The position numbers and the translations under genes were made by a program. Below, in pieces: positions 1 to 9,045 of a stretch of 55,620 bases of DNA. The DNA comes from Lysobacteraceae bacterium. Its GTDB lineage: Bacteria; Pseudomonadota; Gammaproteobacteria; Nevskiales; Nevskiaceae. Positions within the stretch are counted from its first letter, which is position 1; each line of letters begins with the position of its first letter. Below the pieces are notes generated by a model. That model was not told where the DNA came from. It did no database searches and saw nothing but the letters and a program-made list of their open reading frames with translations. The stretch is from positions 1 to 55,620 of the forward strand of contig PNMW01000001.1 in assembly GCA_013823855.1 (NCBI GenBank). Reading direction: 5' to 3'.

Positions 1-2499
<2,499 letters not shown>

Positions 2500-2516
2500 G
2501 GCTCAGGAGGCGATTG

Positions 2517-2608
2517 CACGCCAAGACGCCAAGACGCATAGAACTGCCGACAACGAAGCTTCTTCGAAAAAGCGGCTTGTTGTCGCGTCTCCTGGCGTCT
2601 ATGCGCCA
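2517..2608. repeat. Imperfect inverted-repeat element with tandem ACGCCAAG units
   Basis: In the 204-base gap after uvrA the 8-base unit ACGCCAAG occurs twice in tandem (2518-2533), followed by the variant ACGCATAG (2534-2541). A rearranged complement of these units lies at about 2588-2608. Between them, GCCGACAACGAAGC and GCTTGTTGTCGC form inner arms around TTCGAA. The whole could fold into one long imperfect hairpin. It has no coding potential. It resembles short dispersed intergenic repeats of proteobacteria, but no second copy was seen here, so calling it dispersed is inference. Confidence 0.45.
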
Positions 2609-2703
2609 TTGCGTGAGACCCGCTGTCCCGCATGCCGCCCAAGCGCGAAAGGATGCCGTGCTAGGCTCTTTCCCGAAAATTTGACGCATCCGGAGTTGTA
2701 CGC

Positions 2704-3840
2704 ATGTCCTCGATCACCGCCCTCCGCCGCCACGCCCCGGCCCCGAAGTTCGAAGCCGCCGACCTTCGCAAGTCCGGTCTCGATCCGAACTTCTGGTACC
2801 CGCTGGCACGCTCGAAACAGCTCAAGGCCGGCAAGTCGCTGGCGGTGAGCTTCGCCGGCGAGCCGATCGCGCTGGTGCGGCCGGAAAAGGGCGAGGTGTT
2901 CGCGCTCGAGGACCGCTGCGCCCACCGCCAGGTGCCGCTGACCATGGGTGTCGTCCGTGGCGAACGCCTGCAGTGCCACTACCACTGCTGGACCTATGAC
3001 CGCACCGGCGCCTGCGTCAACGTGCCGTATCTGGACGAAGGCAAGCAGTTGCCGAATGGCGTCAAGAGCTATCCGGTGCGCGAGGCCTACGGCTTCCTGT
3101 TCGTCTACACCGGCGACCAGTCCGCTCCCGGTTTTGCCGCGTTCCCGGATGTCTCGACCTTCGCCAAGGGCGAGTACAAGACCCGCACGCTCGACCGCAC
3201 CATCGGCTGCCACTGGAGCTTCATGCACGAAAACCTGATGGACATGAACCATCAGTTCCTGCACCGCAGCCTGATGGGCTCGATCCGCGCCACCTGCCTC
3301 GATGTCCGCAAGGGCGATGGCTGGGTGGAGTGCGACTACACGTTTGCGCGGGCGGCCGGCAAGCAGCCGATCGGCGAGCGTTTCATGATCAACCGCAAGG
3401 GCGCGGCGACGGTGACCGACGGCTCGATCGACATGATGACGATCCGCACCGAATACCCGTACCAGACCCTGAAATTCTGGACCGCCGGCAGCCCCAAGGA
3501 CGAGCCGGCGCTGGACCTCTGGAACTGCTACTGGCCGACCGACGCGGCCCAGCGGAAGAACCAGACCTACGGCCTGATGATGATCCGCAAGCCGCCGATC
3601 CCCGGGATGATCCACGTGATCTGGCCGTTCATCGTCGCCTTCACCAACGGCATCTTCGGCCAGGACACCGAGATCGTCGAAGCCGAACAGGCGGCGTTCG
3701 ATGCGCAGGGCGAGGACTGGAATCAGGAGATTTTCCCGGCGATTCAGGAATTGCGGGAGTTGTTGATCGGGAAGAGTGTGCCGGTGGCGGCGTATGCGAA
3801 GGGTGGGGTGGTGAAGTTGGTGGATTTGCCGCGGGTTTGA
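2704..3840 (+). CDS. Rieske [2Fe-2S] oxygenase alpha subunit-like protein
   Basis: A 378-residue Rieske non-haem iron oxygenase of the ring-hydroxylating / demethylase type. The Rieske motif is C72-x-H74 ... C91-x2-H94 (CAHRQ ... CHYHCW). The C-terminal catalytic domain has NLMDMNHQFLH, giving D180, H183 and H187 as likely mononuclear iron ligands; the His-His spacing is one shorter than the common D-x2-H-x4-H. Such enzymes hydroxylate or O-demethylate aromatic or alicyclic substrates using electrons from a reductase; the substrate cannot be read here. GGAG lies 8 bases before the ATG. No ferredoxin or reductase gene is adjacent, so it must borrow electrons from elsewhere. The last ~100 bases use unusually G/T-rich codons. 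Confidence 0.85.
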   Translation: MSSITALRRHAPAPKFEAADLRKSGLDPNFWYPLARSKQLKAGKSLAVSFAGEPIALVRPEKGEVFALEDRCAHRQVPLTMGVVRGERLQCHYHCWTYDRTGACVNVPYLDEGKQLPNGVKSYPVREAYGFLFVYTGDQSAPGFAAFPDVSTFAKGEYKTRTLDRTIGCHWSFMHENLMDMNHQFLHRSLMGSIRATCLDVRKGDGWVECDYTFARAAGKQPIGERFMINRKGAATVTDGSIDMMTIRTEYPYQTLKFWTAGSPKDEPALDLWNCYWPTDAAQRKNQTYGLMMIRKPPIPGMIHVIWPFIVAFTNGIFGQDTEIVEAEQAAFDAQGEDWNQEIFPAIQELRELLIGKSVPVAAYAKGGVVKLVDLPRV

Positions 3841-3852
3841 TAGGTATCGAGC

Positions 3853-4203
3853 GTGAGAAAAGTTCATCGTGTTTCTACGCTGCTTTTCATTCTCGCGTGC
3901 GCGCCGCTACGGGCTGCGGACCCGGACTGCACGGGCCGTGATCGCTGGCCTGCAATGAGTGCCTTGGTTCAACTTAAGAAGTCTGGTGCCATCGACAACC
4001 GCAGGCTGGATCACGCAAAGACGAAGATATTGCGTTTGGCGTCTGAAATCGTTGGTGAAGACCTTTTTCGTCAGGTACATCACATCTCGTTCTTTGAGTT
4101 GTCGGCAAACACAATTGAGGTAATCACCGTCAGCGATGCCTCAAGCGAGGAATGTTCAATGAGCGAAGTACGCGTTTACAGGCTTGCATCAAGCTCAAAG
4201 TGA
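3853..4203 (+). CDS. Small secreted protein of unknown function, lower GC
   Basis: A 116-residue protein starting at GTG 3853, 12 bases after the Rieske gene stop. The N-terminus (RKVHRVSTLLFILACAPLRA) is a signal peptide, and the mature part begins near ADPDC. Two cysteines remain in the mature protein (DPDCTG and EECSMSEV), which could form a disulphide. I do not recognise a catalytic motif. The ending EECSMSEV plus a short beta-like tail reminds me of a widespread unnamed family of small exported proteins, but this is memory, not a search. Base composition is clearly more A/T-rich than the flanking genes, and palindromic repeats follow, suggesting acquired DNA. It is probably a real gene; function unknown. 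Confidence 0.6.
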   Translation: MRKVHRVSTLLFILACAPLRAADPDCTGRDRWPAMSALVQLKKSGAIDNRRLDHAKTKILRLASEIVGEDLFRQVHHISFFELSANTIEVITVSDASSEECSMSEVRVYRLASSSK

Positions 4204-4517
4204 CGGAGCTCGCGTAGGGCGGGTCGCGACCCGCCGCTTTACTTTTGTCTGTACGTTGATTCGTATAGTCCACGTAGCCCGCGTAAGTCGGAAAAGCAGC
4301 TGCATCGTGGATTCCGACGGATTCGGCGCCGCCCGCCATCCCGTCTGATCGCACCGCGTCGAACTATTTCGCGCGCGATAGCGCGAAAAAGTGCGCCAAG
4401 GCCAACCGAATGAAGCAATCGGCCAGCCCCCGAGCAACAGAATCACGCGCAAGATGCTCCACGGCCCCGTGATCCAGCCGGATCGACCGCCGCAAGCACG
4501 ACACGGACGAAAAACGA
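4204..4517. other. 314-base non-coding stretch with palindromes
   Basis: No credible gene was found between the small secreted protein and the small membrane protein. The stretch holds the 18-base perfect palindrome at 4218-4235, a GTAGCCCGCGTAAG-like tract near 4275, a TTCCGACGG tract near 4312, and a perfect 8-base hairpin (TTTCGCGC 4367-4374, GCGCGAAA 4381-4388, six-base loop). The mix of palindromes and mid-GC sequence looks like remnants of repeat elements. The last ~60 bases should contain the ribosome-binding region of the gene at 4518. Confidence 0.5.
4218..4235. repeat. 18-bp perfect palindrome GGCGGGTCGCGACCCGCC
   Basis: The sequence is its own reverse complement over 18 bases and is preceded by CGTAG. 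A T-rich tract (GCTTTACTTTTG) follows on the plus strand, so it could also act as a Rho-independent terminator for the gene ending at 4203. Similar GTAGGGCGGGT...ACCCGCC tracts are common repeats in proteobacterial intergenic DNA; that match is from memory. Confidence 0.5.
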
Positions 4518-4736
4518 ATGAACCCGATCAAACTCGCTGGCCTGGCCCTGGTGATCCTCGGCGGCCTCGGCCTCGCCTACGGCAGCTTCGCGTATACCAA
4601 GGACAGCCATGATCTGAAGCTCGGGCCGCTGGAACTGTCGGTGAAGGAGAAGGAAACCGTCAACGTGCCGACCTGGGCCGGTGTCGCTGCGGTCGTGATC
4701 GGGGGCCTGCTGTTCTTCGGCGCCCGAAAGTCCTGA
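4518..4736 (+). CDS. Small inner-membrane protein, two predicted TM helices
   Basis: A 72-residue protein with a hydrophobic helix at residues 5-25 (LAGLALVILGGLGLAYGSFAY), a short charged middle (LKLGPLELSVKEKETVNVPTW) and a second helix at about 53-68 (AGVAAVVIGGLLFFGARKS). This architecture matches a common unnamed family of small proteobacterial membrane proteins, possibly DUF3185-like; function unknown. High-GC codon use is typical of the chromosome. It stands alone, with a short spacer before the convergent gene ending at 4804. The start is the only sensible ATG; the ribosome-binding site is weak. Confidence 0.7.
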   Translation: MNPIKLAGLALVILGGLGLAYGSFAYTKDSHDLKLGPLELSVKEKETVNVPTWAGVAAVVIGGLLFFGARKS

Positions 4737-4803
4737 TTCGGCGACCCAAAAAACGGGATCGCGCCCGATAGGACGCGGCCCCGCCAGGTCAGCGATCGGC
4801 GCT

Positions 4804-5136
4804 TCAGCTGGCCTTGCCGCGCACCAGCACGCGCTGCACGAAACCGTTGACCGAGTCGGTGTCCGCCGACGAGCCGATCTCGGCAGCCTGCGGCGCGGTG
4901 ATCTGGCCGGCGTTCGGCGCCAGCACGGTGCCGACGAAGCGGTCGGCGGCAGAGCCCGCGACAGCGGCGTCGATCGGCGCGCTGGCGGCGCGTCCGGCAA
5001 CCGGTGCGACCAGCACGCTGGTGACGAAACTGCTGACCGCGCTGCTCGGCGAGGCGACAGCCGGGAGGCCAAGGATGCTCGACGAGACGATTGCGGCGGC
5101 GAGGAGCGAGCGGGACCGGGTGGTGGTGGTGTTCAT
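4804..5136 (-). CDS. Small exported protein, unknown function
   Basis: A 110-residue product if translation begins at the internal ATG 5136, which starts a clear signal peptide (MNTTTTRSRSLLAAAIVSSS, cleavage near AVA-SP). The frame stays open upstream to 5217, but that extension would bury the signal peptide, so the shorter start is preferred; GAGAAA lies upstream. The mature part is rich in Ala, Ser and Val with no cysteine or recognisable domain. Two similar segments can be seen: SSAVSSFVTSVLVAP and ADRFVGTVLAPNAG, with VNGFVQRVLV near the end. That makes three spaced copies of an F-V-x-x-V-L pattern, possibly a short internal repeat. It is divergent from the gene at 5280. Confidence 0.5.
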   Translation of the reverse strand: MNTTTTRSRSLLAAAIVSSSILGLPAVASPSSAVSSFVTSVLVAPVAGRAASAPIDAAVAGSAADRFVGTVLAPNAGQITAPQAAEIGSSADTDSVNGFVQRVLVRGKAS

Positions 5137-5279
5137 GATTGATTTCTCAGTTTGTTCAGTGGGTTGTCGAACTGTTGCGGTGCCGTTCAAGACTTGCCGC
5201 GTTTCGATGGGTGGCACGATAGGCGCACCAGTTTGATAGTTGAAGTTGAATTTTCTTCTGATCGGAATCGTAAAAATCT

Positions 5280-5786
5280 ATGAACGAATCGATTCCTGAC
5301 CGCGCCTTGCCCGAGTTGCCGGGGCTGATCGCGGCGCTACGCCGTTATCCGGCCCTGCCGGAGCCGACGGCGCTGCCGGTCGGTGACTTCGAGGCGCGCC
5401 TGCTCGGTCCGGCGTGGTTCCGCCACTTCGCACGGCTGGGCCTCGCCGTCGGTGGTCTGCCGCGCTGGCACGGCAAGCGGTTTCGGGCGGATGGCAGTGG
5501 CGTGAACCTGCTGCGGCCGGCGTCGGACGGCGCGCCGCAGGTCGAGCGATTGGCGATGCAGTTGCGGCTCGACCGCTGTCGGCTTGATGGTCGCGGCGTC
5601 GTGCGGGTCGGCTATGACGCTGCCGCCGTCTTTCCGTGGCCGGCGGTGGTCGACGAACTGCGGCCATGGCCGGCAGCGGGTCACGAGGTCTGGCTCGGCA
5701 TGGCGCGCACCGACTGGCGCTGGTCGCGCGGCCTGTCCGCGTTGCGGCTGCCGTTCGCGCTGGTGCGCGACGAACGCCACTGCTGA
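5280..5786 (+). CDS. Unrecognised 168-residue cytosolic protein
   Basis: A 168-residue protein without signal peptide or membrane helix. It is rich in Trp, Arg and Leu, with segments LLGPAWFRHFARLGLAVGG, WHGKRF, GVNLLRP and, near the end, ELRPWPAAGHEVWLGMARTDWRW. The pattern of alternating hydrophobic strands and paired Trp/Gly looks like a small beta-barrel (lipocalin-like) fold, but this is a guess. No catalytic signature was recognised. The 143-base upstream gap is AT-rich (TTGAAGTTGAATTTTCTTCTG near 5240), suggesting a promoter between it and the divergent exported protein. Codon use is typical of the chromosome. Probably real; function unknown. Confidence 0.55.
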   Translation: MNESIPDRALPELPGLIAALRRYPALPEPTALPVGDFEARLLGPAWFRHFARLGLAVGGLPRWHGKRFRADGSGVNLLRPASDGAPQVERLAMQLRLDRCRLDGRGVVRVGYDAAAVFPWPAVVDELRPWPAAGHEVWLGMARTDWRWSRGLSALRLPFALVRDERHC

Positions 5787-6010
5787 CGACGCACCGCACC
5801 GCGCCGTCGTGACGATCGCGGCCATCGCAGCCGGAGCGGTGCCGGGAACGATCAGATGTCCGCCACCTTGCCGGGCAATTAAATCAATGTAATCAATCGG
5901 ATTCGCATGATGGCGACGATAGCATGCGAGGTGCGCAGCGCAGTTCGCGGCCGGCGAAGGCCGCTGCCGGTGACCGCAGCGCGCCACTTCCGCCCCTCTC
6001 CGAGCCTGCC

Positions 6011-6625
6011 ATGAACACCTTCACGATCCGTGCCGCCGCCGCCGTTGCGTCCGTCCTTTGCGCCACCGCTGCCCATGCCGTGGTGGTCGGCGATCAGCTG
6101 GTCGCCAATCCCACGATGTCCGCCTACACGGTCACGCCGGGCAGCGGCTACCGGGTGCCGGACAACTGGGCCTGCACCAATTTCCCGCGCTTCAATCGTC
6201 GCTGCAGTTACCTCGACACCCGCCTCGGCATTTTGTCGAGAAAGCCCGGCAACACGCCGAGTTCGCGTCAGGCGGCGCCGGTGAATCCGACCTGGTGGCA
6301 GACGATCACGGTGCCGGTGGCCGGCCTGTACGACGTGGAGGCGGTTGCCAACAAGCTGCGCGGCAGCACCAACTTCTTTGAGGTCGCCAATCAGGCCATC
6401 GTTATCACGGTAGCGGGAGTGGAGGTGCTGAGCGTGCCGGACAGCGCGATGGGCTCCGGTCCGGTCGGCACCCATGGTCCGAGCGTGACGATCAACAAGC
6501 TGGCGCGCCTGAAAGCCGGTAGCAACACCTTGAGCATTGGCCTGCGCTATCCGGCCAATCCGGATTCCTACGCGGGTTACACGTTCTTCGTCGACACGCT
6601 TTCGATCCGCTACGTGTCGCCCTGA
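6011..6625 (+). CDS. Secreted beta-sandwich-like protein
   Basis: A 204-residue product from ATG 6011; the frame is open back to 5924 but a signal peptide (MNTFTIRAAAAVASVLCATA, cleavage near AHA-VV) fixes the start. The mature part begins VVGDQLVANPTMSAYTV, and then shows PDNWACTNF, PTWWQTITVPVAGLYDVEAVAN, and ends SYAGYTFFVDTLSIRYV. Starting with a named feature, a Trp-containing strand and a closing V-D-x-L-S-I strand are typical of DUF642/carbohydrate-binding jelly-roll modules, so binding of a sugar or surface is possible. No enzyme motif. The 224-base gap before it (5787-6010) holds an AT-rich tract at about 5876-5905 that may carry the promoter; nothing else was recognised there. Confidence 0.6.
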   Translation: MNTFTIRAAAAVASVLCATAAHAVVVGDQLVANPTMSAYTVTPGSGYRVPDNWACTNFPRFNRRCSYLDTRLGILSRKPGNTPSSRQAAPVNPTWWQTITVPVAGLYDVEAVANKLRGSTNFFEVANQAIVITVAGVEVLSVPDSAMGSGPVGTHGPSVTINKLARLKAGSNTLSIGLRYPANPDSYAGYTFFVDTLSIRYVSP

Positions 6626-6661
6626 TCGGAGAAAGGCCGGACGGCGCCGGCGCGCGCTGCG

Positions 6662-7561
6662 TCAACTGCCGACGCCCATCACCGAGGCGTCCAGCGCAGC
6701 GAGCCGGGTGCCGAAGAACTGCAGGAATGCCCGGACCCGCGCGCTGCGGCGCAGGTCCGGGTGGGTCAGCACCCAGAAGTGGTAGGTGGTGACGTTCAGC
6801 GTGTCCGGCAGCCGTTCCAGTGCCGGGTCTTCCTCGCAGGAGAAGCACGGCAGCGCCGCGCAGCCGAGCCCGGAGGCCATCGCCAGACGGATCGGCGCAA
6901 AGCTGTCGTAACGCAGCCGGATGCGGCGCTCCGGCACCTGGTCGGCCAGCCATTTGGCCTGCTGGACCCGGAGCATCGGGCCGTCGAAACCCAGCCATTC
7001 GTAATCGGCCAGCGGGCGATCGCGGCCGACCTTGTCGAGATAGCTTTTCGCGGCATAGGCGGCGAACGCCACCTGTCCGCAGCGGCGGCCGACCAGATGC
7101 GGCGGCGGTCGGTCGGTGCCGCGGATCACCACGTCGGCCTCGCGCTTGGACAGATCAACGATCTGGTTGGTCGAGGTGATGTCGAGCGTCAGCCCCGGAT
7201 AGGTGTCGCGGAACTCGGCCAGCCAGCGCGGCAGCAGATGCAGCGTCACCGCTTCGCTGGTCGAGACCCGCAGATGCCCTTCGAGCCGGACGTCGGTGCC
7301 CTTGATGCGGTTCTCGACGCTCAGCGCCTCGCGTTCCATCCGCTCGGCCGCCTCGGCCAGCGCTTCGCCACTCGGCGTCAGCCGGTAGCCGGCCCGGAGG
7401 CGCTCGAACAGGCGCACTTCCAGCGCCTTCTCCAGGGCTTCCAGGCGCCGGTAGACGCTCGACGGATTGACCGCCAGCGCCCGCGCCGCGCCGTTCAGGC
7501 CGCCGGCGCGGGAGATCGCAAGCACGTAGCGGAGATCGTCCCAGTCCATGGCCTGAAGCAT
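6662..7561 (-). CDS. LysR-family transcriptional regulator
   Basis: A 299-residue LysR-type regulator: an N-terminal winged helix-turn-helix (residues about 5-64, containing DLRYVLAISRAGGLNGAARAL and SSVYRRLEALE), a linker helix, and a periplasmic-binding-like effector domain (RVSTSEAVTLHLLPRWL onward). The frame extends upstream to 7882, but the homologous start is MLQAMDWDD (7561, with ACGGA upstream) or MDWDD (7549). It is divergent from the AhpD-like gene at 7689, with the SDR gene beyond, and the gap holds two TTTGC/GCAAA dyads, so it probably autoregulates and controls these neighbours. The inducer is unknown. C-terminal residues CFSCEED include two Cys that might sense redox state, but this is speculative. 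Confidence 0.9.
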   Translation of the reverse strand: MLQAMDWDDLRYVLAISRAGGLNGAARALAVNPSSVYRRLEALEKALEVRLFERLRAGYRLTPSGEALAEAAERMEREALSVENRIKGTDVRLEGHLRVSTSEAVTLHLLPRWLAEFRDTYPGLTLDITSTNQIVDLSKREADVVIRGTDRPPPHLVGRRCGQVAFAAYAAKSYLDKVGRDRPLADYEWLGFDGPMLRVQQAKWLADQVPERRIRLRYDSFAPIRLAMASGLGCAALPCFSCEEDPALERLPDTLNVTTYHFWVLTHPDLRRSARVRAFLQFFGTRLAALDASVMGVGS

Positions 7562-7569
7562 GGCATCCG

Positions 7570-7634
7570 TTTGCAAAAATGCAAAATCGCAATGCACAAA
7601 CTTCGTCTTCTTTTGCGTTGAGGCAAAGCGCAAA
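7570..7634. promoter_or_regulatory. Candidate LysR operator: two TTTGC dyads
   Basis: In the 127-base divergent gap, TTTGCA (7570-7575) and TGCAAA (7580-7585) form a perfect inverted repeat with a 4-base spacer that fits T-N11-A. A second dyad, TTTGCG (7612-7617) and CGCAAA (7629-7634), has an 11-base spacer. Two related dyads on one DNA face beside a divergent lysR is the usual arrangement of recognition and activation sites. The first lies immediately upstream of the lysR start, which suits autorepression. Confidence 0.45.
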
Positions 7635-7688
7635 GTGCGCTCCATGAAACGCCAGCCCATCGCGGCGTCGCAGCAAGGAGTCACTCGA

Positions 7689-8126
7689 ATGAACATCCAG
7701 AACCCGATTTCGGAAACCCGCAGCAGCATCCTCGGCGTCACCGGCCTGTCGCGTCCCGTGCTGGCCGAGCTGTTCCGCCGCCGTGGCCTGTTCGGCCGCG
7801 ATTCGCAGCTCGGCCATGCCGAGCAGGCCGTGGTGCAGAGCCGCCTGCCGGCGATCGACGGCATCGCCCGCCTGCCGGTCACGGTGCTGCAGACGCCGCG
7901 GCTGAAGGCGCTGGCCGCCTATGTCGAGGCGCTGGTGGCCGGCGGCGATGCCGGCGCCGAGCGCAGCCGCCTGCAGCGTGAAGGTCTGCCTTCGGCGGCG
8001 ATTCTCGAAGCGGCGGTGACCGTCGACAACGTCCGCACCGTGTTCGGCCCGATCGTCACCGGTCGGGCGGCACGGCCGGCCAGCGCCGACGAGCGCACGG
8101 TCCCGCAGTACGCCCGCGCTGCCTGA
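7689..8126 (+). CDS. AhpD/carboxymuconolactone decarboxylase-like protein lacking CxxC (tentative)
   Basis: A 145-residue protein starting at ATG 7689 with a good AAGGAG site; the open frame upstream of it is not used. The second half ([16 protein letters not shown] ... [21 protein letters not shown]) resembles the AhpD/carboxymuconolactone decarboxylase pattern of an ALxxYxxxLV helix followed by G-L-x-x-A-I-L-E. The N-terminal half has no CxxC; it reads [17 protein letters not shown] where a catalytic Cys pair would be expected. If the assignment is right, the protein is catalytically altered or has a non-redox role. The LysR gene is divergent, and a strong hairpin follows 49 bases after the stop. 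Family assignment is uncertain. Confidence 0.5.
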   Translation: MNIQNPISETRSSILGVTGLSRPVLAELFRRRGLFGRDSQLGHAEQAVVQSRLPAIDGIARLPVTVLQTPRLKALAAYVEALVAGGDAGAERSRLQREGLPSAAILEAAVTVDNVRTVFGPIVTGRAARPASADERTVPQYARAA

Positions 8127-8175
8127 ACCATCGCGCCCCAAGCTCCTCGCGCAGCCTCCCTGCGCTAACCTTCGA

Positions 8176-8213
8176 CGCGGCACCGGCGCGACCGGTGCCG
8201 CGTCTTTCTTTTT
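8176..8213 (+). terminator. Strong Rho-independent terminator
   Basis: A perfect 11-bp stem (CGCGGCACCGG 8176-8186, CCGGTGCCGCG 8192-8202) with a 5-base loop is followed by TCTTTCTTTTT (8203-8213). It ends the AhpD-like transcript but lies only 13 bases before the SDR start codon at 8227, so it also sits in the SDR leader. Confidence 0.85.
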
Positions 8214-8226
8214 CAACGGAATCAGC

Positions 8227-9015
8227 ATGAAACTCGATCTTGAACAGAAGACCGCCCTGGTGACCGCGTCCAGCGGCGGCATCGGCCTGGAAATCGCCCG
8301 CTCGCTGGCCGGCGAAGGCGCCACCGTGGTGATCAATGGCCGCAGCCGGGATGTGGTCGATGCCGCGATCGCCGATCTGAAGTCGGCACAGCCGGATGCC
8401 CGGCTGCTGCCGCTGGTCGCCGACAACGGCACGGCGGAAGGTTGCGAGGCGACGATCGCCCAGCTCGCCAACGTCGACATCCTGGTCAACAACCTCGGCA
8501 TCTACGAGGCGGTCGGCTTCTTCGACGAAACCGACGCCGACTGGCAGCGCCTGTTCGAGGTCAACATCATGAGCGGCGTGCGCCTGGCCCGGCATTACCT
8601 GCGCGGCATGATCGAACGCGGCGCCGGGCGGGTGGTGTTCATTTCCAGCGAGTCGGGCCTGAGCCCGGCGCCGGAAATGGCGCACTACAGCGCCACCAAG
8701 ACCATGCAGCTGGGCATCGCCCGGGCGCTGGCCGAACTGACCAGGGGCACCTCGGTCACCGTCAATTCGGTGCTGCCGGGCCCGACCCGGACCGCCAATG
8801 TCGAGAAATTCATCGGCAAGGTGTTTCCCGGCGTCGATCTCGCCGAAGCCGAGCGCCGCTTCATCGCCGAGAACCGGCCGAGCTCGCTGATCGGCCGGCT
8901 GATCGTGCCGAAGGAAATCGCCGACGTCGTCACCTTCGTCTGCAGCGCGCGCGCCGCGGCGATCAATGGCGCGGCGATCCGCGCCGAGGGCGGGCTGGTG
9001 CGGACCATCGCCTGA
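8227..9015 (+). CDS. Short-chain dehydrogenase/reductase (SDR)
   Basis: A 262-residue classical SDR. The NAD(P)-binding glycine motif is TASSGGIG (residues 13-20), NNLG (88-91) replaces NNAG, N113 lies in the NIM segment, S140/S141 precede the active site, and Y154-x3-K158 (YSATK) is the catalytic pair. N39-G-R40 after the second strand hints at NADPH use. Known SDRs of this type oxidise or reduce alcohols, ketones or 3-oxoacyl groups; the substrate is not readable. It is preceded by ACGGA and by the terminator at 8176-8213, so expression may depend on read-through or on a promoter further upstream. It sits downstream of the LysR / AhpD-like pair and may share their regulation. Confidence 0.9.
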   Translation: MKLDLEQKTALVTASSGGIGLEIARSLAGEGATVVINGRSRDVVDAAIADLKSAQPDARLLPLVADNGTAEGCEATIAQLANVDILVNNLGIYEAVGFFDETDADWQRLFEVNIMSGVRLARHYLRGMIERGAGRVVFISSESGLSPAPEMAHYSATKTMQLGIARALAELTRGTSVTVNSVLPGPTRTANVEKFIGKVFPGVDLAEAERRFIAENRPSSLIGRLIVPKEIADVVTFVCSARAAAINGAAIRAEGGLVRTIA

Positions 9016-9045
9016 GGATTCGCTGACGGGATGTTCGCTGGCGCC

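Noticed and set aside
4367..4388. Perfect 8-bp hairpin considered as a terminator
   Set aside because: It is not followed by a T tract on either strand, so it is listed only as a palindrome within the non-coding stretch.
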